Source: Mucilaginibacter psychrotolerans (lineage in GTDB: Bacteria > Bacteroidota > Bacteroidia > Sphingobacteriales > Sphingobacteriaceae). Taken from it: 56,766 bases of DNA. The first letter of the stretch is position 1; every line of letters begins with the position of its first letter. Position numbers and translations under genes: made by a program. Where the stretch lies: positions 1 through 56,766 of the forward strand of contig NZ_SOZE01000035.1 in assembly GCF_004519315.1 (NCBI RefSeq), written 5' to 3'. Of the stretch, positions 36,040-44,261 are shown piece by piece. The notes beneath the pieces are model-generated. The model was given only the letters and a program-made list of their open reading frames with translations. It was not told the origin of the DNA and did not search any database.

Positions 36040-37098
36040 ATGATAACCATTAAACAGCTCGACCAGGGGCGCAACAACAATTTCGATTTGCTGCGGTTCA
36101 CGGCTGCTGTTATGGTTATTTTCAGCCACACCTACCTCGTCAATGGCCAGTTCAGTAACGAACCACTTCAAAAGCTTATTGGCTTCATTGATTTTGGTGC
36201 GCTGGGGGTAAAAATTTTCTTCATCATCAGCGGCTACCTCATCACCAAAAGTCTTTACCGGCAGCCCACTTTAGGCAGCTTTGTATGAGCCCGCGCACTG
36301 CGTATATTCCCGGGGTTGCTGGTAGCGGCTTTGCTTTGCGCATTTGTTATTGGCCCGTTTGCCACCACCTTAAGCCTGCACGATTACTTTACCGACTGGC
36401 GCGTGTACGATTTTGCGTGGCGGCTTTTTACCGTACACAATCTGGACAATACGCTGCCCGGAGTGTTCGAAACGATACCCTACGCCAAACAGGTAAACGG
36501 TAGCCTATGGACGCTGGCAGGAGAACTGCTTTTGTATGCCGTGGTTTTATTGTGGGGCATACTCCTACTATTGTGGCAAAAGCAATTTAAAGCACTAGCG
36601 GGGGCCACCCCGGCATTGCTTTTGGTAGCTTTATTTTTTGCGGGCATTATTTATGCGCCCTGGTATATGGCGTTTGTGCTTTCATGGGGGGCGGTGTTTT
36701 TTTTAGGTGGCCTCGCTTATTTATTCGGCAATAAAATCATCATCAATATTCCACTGTCCATAGGCTTGTTCGTCATTACGGCGCTACTCTTCCATTACAG
36801 GTCGCCGCTGCTGGTTACGTCGTTCAATATCTCGCTGGCCTATGGCATTTTTGCCGTAGCCTATCACCCAGCGCTTCAAGTAAAAGCTTTCCATAAACTG
36901 GGCGATTTTTCTTACGGGCTGTACATTTACGCTTTCCCTATACAACAGTTAATGGCACTCAAATTCCCGCAATGGGGCGTAGCGGCCAACTTCGGCGCAT
37001 CGTTTCTGCTTACGCTGGTGCTGGCGGCCGCATCCTGGTATTGGGTAGAGAAACCCATGCTAAAGCTTAAGATGGCCCAATCCGCAAAGCCGGCATAG
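36040..37098 (+). pseudogene. Acyltransferase-3 family gene with an in-frame stop
   Basis: Two open frames in the same reading frame, 36040-36288 and 36289-37098, together make one acyltransferase-3 (OafA-like) protein of about 352 residues. The first half has NNNFDLLRFTAAVMVIFSH with the catalytic histidine; the second has about eight membrane helices and the end VEKPMLKLK. The break is a TGA (36286-36288) after QPTLGSFV. TGG (Trp) there would restore SFVWARALRIFPGLL, as family members have, so one G-to-A change is enough. It could O-acylate surface sugars. As read it is inactive; a sequencing error or readthrough is possible. Confidence 0.85.
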
Positions 37099-37253
37099 TT
37101 TGTTTATTGATTATGCTGATTCGCTTCATCTTCAGGCACCGTAAGTTTCCCATCAAAGCTTAATTATCCAATTTGTGCCCATTAAAAGGCCCGTTTTCTG
37201 AACTTTCTTCTATCTCAATTCTCATATCTCACATCTCATATCTCAAAAAAATG

Positions 37254-37261
37254 TACTTTTG
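37254..37261 (+). promoter_or_regulatory. -7 promoter box upstream of aspS
   Basis: TACTTTTG matches TAnnTTTG and lies 21 nt before the aspS start codon. Confidence 0.55.
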
Positions 37262-37282
37262 CGAACTTTTTAAAAAGGAATT

Positions 37283-39031
37283 ATGCTTAGAACACACACT
37301 TGCGGGCAATTAAATATCAGCAATTTAGGGGAAACCATCACCCTTTGCGGATGGGTACAGAAATCACGCGATTTGGGCGGCACCACTTTTATCGACGTAC
37401 GCGACCGCTACGGCCTTACCCAGCTAGTTTTGAATACCGATACCGACGCTAACCTGCGCGAAGCCGGTCGCCAGCTAGGCCGCGAGTTTGTGATAAGAGT
37501 TACCGGCAAGGTAGTAGAGCGTTCTAACAAAAATACCAAAATTGCCACCGGCGAAATTGAAATCACCGTTACCGAACTGGAGATACTGAACGCCGCCAAG
37601 ATACCTCCCTTTTTAATTGAGGATGAAACCGACGGCGGCGAAGAGCTGCGCGCCAAATACCGCTACCTGGATTTGCGCCGCAACCCTATACGCCAAAACC
37701 TGGTGCTTCGCCACAAAATGGCGCAGGAAATACGCAGGTATTTATCTGATTTGGATTTCATTGAGGTGGAAACCCCGGTGCTGATCAAATCGACCCCCGA
37801 AGGCGCACGCGACTTTGTGGTACCAAGCCGCATGAACCCGGGCGAGTTTTACGCCCTGCCGCAATCGCCGCAAACCTTTAAGCAATTGCTGATGGTGAGC
37901 GGGTTCGACCGTTACTTCCAGATCGTGAAATGCTTTAGGGATGAGGACCTGCGCGCCGACCGCCAGCCGGAGTTTACGCAGATAGACTGCGAGATGTCGT
38001 TCATTACCCAGGAGGATATCCTGAATATTTTCGAAGGATTAACCCGCCACTTGTTTAGCAAAGTTAAGGGTCTGGAACTGGGAGATTTCCCACGGATGCA
38101 GTATGCTGATGCGATGCGTTTATACGGTTCTGACAAACCCGATACCCGTTTCGGGATGGAATTTGTAGAACTGAACGACATTGTAAAAGGCAAAGGTTTC
38201 AGCATTTTTGATAATGCCGAACTGGTTGTGGGCATCAATGCCAAAGGCTGCGCAAGCTATACCCGCAAGCAATTAGACGAACTAACCGAATGGCTTAAAC
38301 GCCCGCAGATTGGCGCAACCGGCCTGATCTATTGCCGTTACAACACCGATGGCACCCTGAAATCGTCGGTTGACAAATTTTACAGTGAAGACGAACTCAC
38401 CAACTGGGCTGCATCTTTTGAAGCAGAGCAGGGCGATTTGATTCTCATCCTGGCCGGCCAAACCGATAAGGTACGCAAGCAGATGAACGAGCTACGCCTG
38501 GAAATTGGAAGTCGTTTAGGCTTACGCGACAAGAATAAATTCGCACCGCTTTGGGTGTTGGATTTCCCGTTGCTGGAGTGGGACGAAGAAACCGAGCGCT
38601 ACCACGCCATGCACCACCCGTTCACCTCGCCAAAACCAGAGGATATCGCCCTGCTGGATACCGACCCTAAAAACGTTCGCGCTAATGCCTACGATTTGGT
38701 GATCAATGGTACCGAAATTGGTGGCGGCAGCATCCGTATCCACGATAGGGAATTGCAGGCCCTGATGTTCAAGCACCTTGGTTTCTCAAAAGAAGAAGCG
38801 CAGAAACAATTCGGCTTTTTGATGGATGCTTTCGAGTACGGCGCACCTCCGCATGGCGGCATTGCGTTCGGTTTTGATAGGCTTACCTCTATCTTCGCCG
38901 GACTGGATTCTATCCGCGATGTAATTGCTTTCCCTAAGAACAACTCGGGCCGCGATGTGATGATCGATTCGCCTTCAACCATCGCCGAAGCACAGATGAA
39001 CGAACTAAAAATAAAAACCACTGTATCATAA
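37283..39031 (+). CDS. aspS: Aspartyl-tRNA synthetase
   Basis: 582 residues, normal for bacterial AspRS. An N-terminal OB-fold anticodon-binding domain (GETITLCGWVQKSRDLGGTTFIDVRDRYG) is followed by the class II catalytic core with motif 2 CFRDEDLRADRQPEFTQID, the GAD insertion in the middle, and motif 3 GGIAFGFDRL near the end. It charges tRNA-Asp (and possibly tRNA-Asn in Asp/Asn non-discriminating types). It starts from a good promoter box at 37254-37261 and ends 26 nt before the FKBP lipoprotein gene. Confidence 0.97.
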   Translation: MLRTHTCGQLNISNLGETITLCGWVQKSRDLGGTTFIDVRDRYGLTQLVLNTDTDANLREAGRQLGREFVIRVTGKVVERSNKNTKIATGEIEITVTELEILNAAKIPPFLIEDETDGGEELRAKYRYLDLRRNPIRQNLVLRHKMAQEIRRYLSDLDFIEVETPVLIKSTPEGARDFVVPSRMNPGEFYALPQSPQTFKQLLMVSGFDRYFQIVKCFRDEDLRADRQPEFTQIDCEMSFITQEDILNIFEGLTRHLFSKVKGLELGDFPRMQYADAMRLYGSDKPDTRFGMEFVELNDIVKGKGFSIFDNAELVVGINAKGCASYTRKQLDELTEWLKRPQIGATGLIYCRYNTDGTLKSSVDKFYSEDELTNWAASFEAEQGDLILILAGQTDKVRKQMNELRLEIGSRLGLRDKNKFAPLWVLDFPLLEWDEETERYHAMHHPFTSPKPEDIALLDTDPKNVRANAYDLVINGTEIGGGSIRIHDRELQALMFKHLGFSKEEAQKQFGFLMDAFEYGAPPHGGIAFGFDRLTSIFAGLDSIRDVIAFPKNNSGRDVMIDSPSTIAEAQMNELKIKTTVS

Positions 39032-39057
39032 TACAGCAAATACCCGTTACTATTAAC

Positions 39058-39525
39058 ATGAAAAAATATATACTGATCCTGAGTTTATTGGTTGTCGGTT
39101 TCTCGGCCTGTAAAAAAGAAGCCAAATTCGATGCGGCAGCACAAGCCGTTGCCGATGATAACGCTATAAAGGCCTACCTGGCAGCAAACACCAGCATTAC
39201 CGCTACAAAAGATGCATCGGGCATTTATTACCAAATCATTACGCCGGGCAGTGGCACCAACCCTACGGTTAGTTCAAATGTCACCGTTAACTATGTAGGT
39301 AAATTACTGGATGGTTCACAGTTCGACAAGGGAACAGCCGTTAGTTTCCCGCTCGCCAATGTAATCCAAGGCTGGCAAAAAGGTATCCCTTTTTTAAAAC
39401 CGGGTGGCCGTATGGTGCTTATTATACCATCAGCTTTAGCTTATGGCAATAGCTCGCCGGGCGCGGGTATCCCGGCAAATTCGGTATTGGTATTTACCGT
39501 CGATTTGCTAAGCGTTACCAACTAA
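39058..39525 (+). CDS. FKBP-type peptidyl-prolyl isomerase lipoprotein
   Basis: 155 residues. The signal peptide ends in GFSAC, a lipobox. The FKBP core has VTVNYVGKLLDGSQFDKG, VIQGWQKGIPFLKPGGRMVLIIP and NSVLVFTVDLLSV, with the aromatic and Tyr/Asp residues that line the proline pocket. It speeds folding of outer-membrane or surface proteins in the periplasm. It may be read from the aspS transcript; a strong terminator follows at 39549-39585. Confidence 0.92.
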   Translation: MKKYILILSLLVVGFSACKKEAKFDAAAQAVADDNAIKAYLAANTSITATKDASGIYYQIITPGSGTNPTVSSNVTVNYVGKLLDGSQFDKGTAVSFPLANVIQGWQKGIPFLKPGGRMVLIIPSALAYGNSSPGAGIPANSVLVFTVDLLSVTN

Positions 39526-39548
39526 AGTTTACTCATAAAATATTAAGC

Positions 39549-39585
39549 AAAAAAAGCACGCTGCTATTGGCAACGTGCTTTTTTT
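39549..39585 (+). terminator. Terminator after the FKBP gene
   Basis: AAAAAAAGCACG (39549-39560) pairs with CGTGCTTTTTTT (39574-39585). The arms have A and T runs, so it can act on both strands and shields the GH16 gene on the minus strand. Confidence 0.8.
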
Positions 39586-39702
39586 GCTTTTGGCAGAATT
39601 TCGATTGCTTTAAATATGGCGCAAATGTCCGCATCAGCGTCAGATATCCCGGCCCGAAAGATTCCTATGGATGGTGAGTTAAATCTTGAGGCGTTGGGCA
39701 GC

Positions 39703-40926
39703 TTATTGATTCACCCCAAAAGCTTCCCAACCCGCAGCTGTTGCGCGGGTACAGGTCATGGCTTGGGTACCATTTTCGCTGGAGATAAATTTGCCATTAT
39801 TGCCTCTAAAGGTAACCTTGCCATCGGTGGTAGGCACCCAGTCGAATTTTTCCCAATCGCCAATGGTGGCGCGGTTACAGGTAATAGCCTGCGTACCATT
39901 TTCAGATGAAACGTATTTGTTTTGGCTGCGCAGGGCAACTTTGCCGCCGCCTGCATCAACCACGGTAAACTGCTCCCATGCCGATGCAGTTGGGCGATTG
40001 CAGTTCATGGCAGCCGTGCCGTTTTCGCCGCTTACGTATTGATTGTTGAAACCTTTTAACGTAATCGTTTGCCCGATTGGCGCGGTAATACCTGTGCCGC
40101 CTGTAATGTTGTACACCCGCACATAATCTACAAACATGCTGGCTGGCAATGCCCCGTTATTGATAGTATTGCCAGGCAAATCGCCGCCGACAGCCAAATT
40201 CAGTATGATATAGAACGGAAGTTGGAACTCTTCTGTACCGTTGATGTTATTTTGGATATTACCTGTGTTGAACAGGGTTCCATCCACATACCATTTAATG
40301 CTGTTGGCATCCCATTCTACCGCATAAACGTGGTAATCGGTTGCCGTAGCGGTTATGCTGTTGCCGTAATACACGTGGCCGTTGTTGTTCCAATGCATGG
40401 TACCTAAAATGGTGTTGTTGGTATTCACCTGCTCCATAATATCAATTTCGCCGCATTGGGGCCAGCCTACGGCACCTATATTTTGGCCCAGCATCCAGAA
40501 AGCCGGCCAGCTACCTTGGAAAGCCGGCAGCTTGATGCGCGCCTCTATACGCCCATATTTGATACTGAATTTGCCCGATGTATTCAGCTTGGCCGAAGTG
40601 TATGGTTGCCCGCCAACGCTTTGATTTTTGGCAGTGATAACCAAATTGCCGCCGGTTACGGCCGCATTGGCCGCCTGGTAATATTCCTTCTCGTTATTTA
40701 CGTTGGGGTTGCCGTTATCTATGTTCCATTTACTGCCGTCAACGCCGGTGCCGTTGAACTCGTCTGACCATACCAGCGTCAGCGCCCGTGGCGTTGCGGT
40801 TGCAGCGGTGCTGGTGGTTTTATCATCTACCGGAGATTTCACATCCTTTTTACAGGAAACGGCCGTAATGCCCAGCGCCAGCACCAGGCCCGCGCCTTTC
40901 ATAAAGTTTAATAATTGCTTTTTCAT
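39703..40926 (-). CDS. GH16 beta-glucanase with C-terminal fascin-like domain, lipoprotein
   Basis: 407 residues. The signal peptide ends in AVSC (lipobox), then a short Thr/Ala-rich linker. The GH16 catalytic domain covers about residues 45-280 with GEIDIMEQ (Glu160, Asp162, Glu165), the signature of beta-1,3/1,3-1,4-glucanases. The C-terminal 126 residues are a triple repeat with KYVSSENGTQA/CNRAT/WEKF, a beta-trefoil (fascin-like) fold that probably binds glycans. It matches the GH30 protein's C-terminus at about 87% identity (counted by eye). Gene order GH30 then GH16 on the minus strand suggests a common transcript. Confidence 0.93.
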   Translation of the reverse strand: MKKQLLNFMKGAGLVLALGITAVSCKKDVKSPVDDKTTSTAATATPRALTLVWSDEFNGTGVDGSKWNIDNGNPNVNNEKEYYQAANAAVTGGNLVITAKNQSVGGQPYTSAKLNTSGKFSIKYGRIEARIKLPAFQGSWPAFWMLGQNIGAVGWPQCGEIDIMEQVNTNNTILGTMHWNNNGHVYYGNSITATATDYHVYAVEWDANSIKWYVDGTLFNTGNIQNNINGTEEFQLPFYIILNLAVGGDLPGNTINNGALPASMFVDYVRVYNITGGTGITAPIGQTITLKGFNNQYVSGENGTAAMNCNRPTASAWEQFTVVDAGGGKVALRSQNKYVSSENGTQAITCNRATIGDWEKFDWVPTTDGKVTFRGNNGKFISSENGTQAMTCTRATAAGWEAFGVNQ

Positions 40927-40968
40927 AAAGTTGGTATTTGTAGGTAATTGGTTTTGTGTTAACTAATT

Positions 40969-41073
40969 GTCTGAACTCGAATGAAACGAATTTTAGGAAT
41001 GAGCAGAATTTTGTAAGCGGCATTCTCTAATTCTGCTCATTCGGTGTATTCCATTAAAATTCGAGTTCTGACA
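40969..41073. repeat. Nested inverted repeat between GH30 and GH16
   Basis: Outer arms GAACTCGAAT (40973-40982) and ATTCGAGTTC (41059-41068), middle arms CGAATTTTAGGAAT and ATTCCATTAAAATTCG with a 2-nt bulge, and inner arms GAATGAGCAGAATT (40997-41010) and 41029-41042, perfect 14 bp. It can form one long hairpin about 100 nt long. It may terminate or attenuate transcription between the two genes, or stabilise the upstream mRNA. Confidence 0.7.
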
Positions 41074-41075
41074 TT

Positions 41076-42944
41076 CTACTGGTTCACGCCAAATGCTTCC
41101 CAGCCGGATGCGGTTGCGCGGGTACAGGTCATGGCCTGTGTGCCGTTCTCGCTGGAGATGAATTTACCGTTGTTGCCCCTGATAGTTACTTTGCCATCAG
41201 CAGTTAGCACCCAATCGAATTTCTCCCAGTCGCCTACAGTGGTGCGATTGCAGGTGATGGCCTGTGTGCCGTTTTCGCTGCTTACATACTTACCCATACT
41301 TTGCAGGGCTATTTTACCTGCGCCGGCATCTACCACAGTAAATTGTTCCCAGGTACCGGGAGTGGCGCGGTTACAGTTCATAGCTGTAGTGCCGTTTTCA
41401 CCGCTTACGTATTGGTTATTGAATCCCTTAAGGGTAATGGTTTGGCCAATAGGCGCGCCCGTGCCACCGCCCGGTGTACCGCTCCATTTAAAGGTGACTA
41501 CCGCGCCTGCTGCCAGGCTGTAGGTGAATGATTCAGTACCCCATTTTACCTTGAAGCTGGTTGTGCTGCTGCCGCTGTTTGATGCGATGAGCACTTTAGT
41601 ACCGTCGCTATTCTTAAAAGCTACGTTTTGTATGCTGCCGGCAATATTAGATGCTATGCGCACTGCACCGGGGCGCACCAATTTTGATGCATGGGCAATA
41701 ATATAGTAGCCAACGTTGCGGGTAATAGAAGTTCCGCTTACGGTTATACCGCCCAGGCAAGTGCTGCAACCGCCATTGGTATGCGGGTTGTTGTTAGGGT
41801 CGGCGGCCAGGTTCCACTCTAATACATTGCGGCTCCAGTTACGGGTTGCGCCTATGATGAGGGTATTGATGTGCCAGCCCAGGTCGCCGCCAAAATTGCT
41901 TGGTGCACCTACCCATTGCTCGGTAAAGTAAACGTTTTTGTTAGGGTAGGCATTGTGTACCCCGGTAAGCGCGCTAATGTCGCCTGCGTAAAGGTGAAAA
42001 GCCGAACCATCTACATAAGAGCTAGCGCCGCCCACTACCGTCGTGGCATAACTGGGTACATCGGCATTATGATCGTAAGCGATGATTTTGGTATTGAAGC
42101 CTGCTGCCCGTATTTGCGGACCAAGGTTATTGTTGATGAACGTAACCTGCTCATTGGCTTGCATTACCATACTGGGGTTGTTGTAAGGGTTAAGCGGTTC
42201 GTTTTGCGGAGTGATGGCATCAATGGTAATGCCCTGCGCCTGCATTGCCTGCAGGTATTTTACGAAGTATCGGGCATAGGCATCATAATATGCGGTATTA
42301 AGGCCGCCGCCGGTATAGCCGTTGTTGCCCGTGGTGTTTACCTTCATCCATGTAGGGGCCGTCCAGGGGGTGGCGATGATTTTGATGGACGGGTTGATGG
42401 CGATAATCTTCTTAAGGATGGGCAGGAAATCGGTATTCTCCTGCGCCAGGCTAAAGTTGTTCATGTTAACATCGCCCGCCGTTTGATTGTAAGTGAAATC
42501 TGACGAGCTTAAGTCCGATGCGCCGATGCTGATGCGCAGGTAGCTAACGCCGATTTGACCAGCGCCAGTGCCGAACAGCTCGTTAAGCACGTTGGCCTGG
42601 TTGCCGCCTAAGCCGTTAAGCAAGCTTGCGCTGCCGCCTGTTAGCGTGAAGCCAAAGCCATCTATGCTTTGGTAGGTGGTGCCTTCATCTACGGTAATGG
42701 TGTTAGGGTTGGTGCCTGCATCTGCCGCGAAGCTTACGCTACCCTGCGCCAGTTTACTGCTTTGATCGGCAGTGGTGAGATAGGTGGTTACCGCACTGGT
42801 AGCGTTGCGTGGCGTGGTGGTGGTTTGGGGCCCGCCGATGGTTTGCGTGTGGGCATCTTTTTTACACGCGTTTGCCAGCAAGGCAAAGGTGATAAACACC
42901 GTTGCCAGGAGCTTAATCTTGTAATTGATCTTCATAGTTTTCAT
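41076..42944 (-). CDS. GH30 glucanase with C-terminal fascin-like domain, lipoprotein
   Basis: 622 residues. The signal peptide ends in LLANAC (lipobox). The GH30 barrel has the acid/base Glu249 in TPQNEPL and the nucleophile Glu342 in YFTEQWVG. A beta-domain follows (AAGAVVTFKWSG), then a Gly/Thr linker and the same triple-repeat fascin-like domain as the GH16 protein. GH30 members include beta-1,6-glucanases and glucosylceramidases; next to a GH16 laminarinase-type enzyme, beta-1,6-glucan (fungal/yeast cell wall) is the likely substrate (inference). Confidence 0.92.
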   Translation of the reverse strand: MKTMKINYKIKLLATVFITFALLANACKKDAHTQTIGGPQTTTTPRNATSAVTTYLTTADQSSKLAQGSVSFAADAGTNPNTITVDEGTTYQSIDGFGFTLTGGSASLLNGLGGNQANVLNELFGTGAGQIGVSYLRISIGASDLSSSDFTYNQTAGDVNMNNFSLAQENTDFLPILKKIIAINPSIKIIATPWTAPTWMKVNTTGNNGYTGGGLNTAYYDAYARYFVKYLQAMQAQGITIDAITPQNEPLNPYNNPSMVMQANEQVTFINNNLGPQIRAAGFNTKIIAYDHNADVPSYATTVVGGASSYVDGSAFHLYAGDISALTGVHNAYPNKNVYFTEQWVGAPSNFGGDLGWHINTLIIGATRNWSRNVLEWNLAADPNNNPHTNGGCSTCLGGITVSGTSITRNVGYYIIAHASKLVRPGAVRIASNIAGSIQNVAFKNSDGTKVLIASNSGSSTTSFKVKWGTESFTYSLAAGAVVTFKWSGTPGGGTGAPIGQTITLKGFNNQYVSGENGTTAMNCNRATPGTWEQFTVVDAGAGKIALQSMGKYVSSENGTQAITCNRTTVGDWEKFDWVLTADGKVTIRGNNGKFISSENGTQAMTCTRATASGWEAFGVNQ

Positions 42945-43141
42945 TTAAGTTGGTTGGTACTGGGTTTGTTGTATGCGTAAATAGTAAAGCCGTAAATGCC
43001 TGCAAGCCATTAACTTTTACGTAAGCCCAAAGGCGTGCTAAAACCAATCGGCGTTAGGCGCATTAAGGAGTTGTCAAGAAAACAGGCAGATGCAGATATA
43101 ATCGGTTAAGGCAAATTTAATGTAATTTTTACGATACAAGC
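42945..43141. other. GH30 5' region; promoter expected, none assigned
   Basis: About 200 nt upstream of GH30 (minus strand). No clear TAnnTTTG box was assigned. The inverted repeat at 43142-43199 lies just beyond. No gene in this stretch. Confidence 0.3.
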
Positions 43142-43199
43142 AAGCGTATTTGTCTATAAAATACTGGTAATTAGACAATTATATAATATTGATACGCTT
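43142..43199. promoter_or_regulatory. Nested palindrome AAGCGTAT...ATACGCTT upstream of GH30
   Basis: AAGCGTAT (43142-43149) and ATACGCTT (43192-43199) enclose TTGTCTA (43150-43156) and TAGACAA (43172-43178). A further copy of GATACGCTT is at 43277-43285. Repeated short palindromic words about 200 nt upstream of the glucanase gene could be an operator (inference). Confidence 0.4.
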
Positions 43200-43221
43200 A
43201 CTTCACAGGGTTAAAACCAGC

Positions 43222-43254
43222 AAAACCTGCTTTAAACGCGTTAAAGCAGGTTTT
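43222..43254. terminator. Perfect AAAACCTGCTTTAA hairpin
   Basis: AAAACCTGCTTTAA (43222-43235) pairs with 43241-43254, 14 bp with a 5-nt loop ACGCG. A and T runs at each end make it a bidirectional terminator candidate in the gap after the DinB-like gene. Confidence 0.7.
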
Positions 43255-43362
43255 ATTAGAAATAAAAAATAGTTGTGATACGCTTGCCTCGCAACTTAAT
43301 TTTTAAGCAATATAGCTATGGGAGCTAAGCGTTTCATTTGAGAGGACAGAGGCATTAAAAAT

Positions 43363-43486
43363 CGTCATTGCGAGCGCAGCACGGCAATCATCGGGCGGAA
43401 GGTCCGGTAAGCAGAGACGCTATGCAAGCCGGAATTCTATAGTCGCTCTGCTTGCCGAGGGTTGCCGCGCTGCGCTCGCTATGACG
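43363..43486. repeat. Interspersed palindrome related to 5840-5934
   Basis: CGTCATTGCGAGCGCAGCACGG at the left end has its near inverse CCGCGCTGCGCTCGCTATGACG at the right end, with about 75 nt between. It shares CGTCATTGCGAG with the repeat at 5840-5934 but differs inside the arms, so it is a sister variant. It lies just after the DinB-like gene. Confidence 0.7.
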
Positions 43487-43510
43487 TTGGGGTTGAGGCT
43501 GTAGCGGAGT

Positions 43511-44029
43511 TTACCACCTATCCCAGAACGCAGGTGGCTCAATACCTAAGGCACGCAGGTAAACGGTGCCCTGGGCGCGATGGTGTATCTCATTGTCGAT
43601 GAAATAAAGGATACTGTCGATGATAGTGTTCTCAAACTGGCCGAAAGCTTTATCTACCTCGTTAAAACGGCCAGCCGGTATTTGTGGCCAAAGCGTATCA
43701 AGTTGAATAGTGACCTCATCCCATGCGGCCAGTAGTTCGGCTTTTGACTTGATGTCGGCTTCGGGGTTAAAGTAATCTAACTCTGGCGTGGTAGACCAAT
43801 CGCCGGTAACAATGCCGTTTAAACCGCCGCTGGTAAGGCCAATCATTTCTTTTGCCAACTGACTGTAAGTGCGCATTCCGCCTATTGAGAATCCAAAAAG
43901 TTCATTCTCCGGGAAAGCATTTAACACTTTGCGACTGAGTTTACGATGACCCTGCCAGTGGTTTAAAAGCGCACCAGCGGTTATTACAGCTACATCGGTG
44001 TTGGTGGTTTCGGTTACTTGATTTTCCAT
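43511..44029 (-). CDS. DinB family protein
   Basis: 172 residues of the DinB/YfiT four-helix fold. LLNHWQGHRKLSRKVLNAFPE near the N-terminus and DNEIHHRAQGTVYLRALG near residue 145 contain the histidines expected for the metal site. Substrate unknown; some members are thiol-dependent transferases. It is a single gene on the minus strand. Confidence 0.88.
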   Translation of the reverse strand: MENQVTETTNTDVAVITAGALLNHWQGHRKLSRKVLNAFPENELFGFSIGGMRTYSQLAKEMIGLTSGGLNGIVTGDWSTTPELDYFNPEADIKSKAELLAAWDEVTIQLDTLWPQIPAGRFNEVDKAFGQFENTIIDSILYFIDNEIHHRAQGTVYLRALGIEPPAFWDRW

Positions 44030-44097
44030 GATTGCTTGTTGTTTTTATTTGTTGATACAAAGATGGGATGGGGTAATGACAGCAGTATGTCAGCAGG

Positions 44098-44256
44098 GAC
44101 CGTTGATTTTATTGATTAAATGATGACGCTGATTAAAGATATTGTAAATTTTGATATTGCTACTAGAGAATACGTCGTTACTCACCCTATAGTCAACACC
44201 GTAGCTTCCAGCCAAATCAATCAACGAAATCATTTAATCAATAAAATCAGCGGTTC
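44098..44256. repeat. MITE-like palindromic element
   Basis: Terminal arms of about 27 nt: GACCGTTGATTTTATTGATT... (44098-44124) and ATCATTTAATCAATAAAATC... (44229-44256), almost fully complementary, with 104 nt between. No coding capacity. A half copy is at 12137-12170. It lies immediately 3' of the sensor gene (44262) on one side and upstream of the DinB-like gene on the other. Confidence 0.65.
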
Positions 44257-44261
44257 AGACC

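Noticed and set aside
41871..42503. 210-codon plus-strand frame inside the GH30 gene
   Set aside because: Antisense shadow of GH30 catalytic residues.
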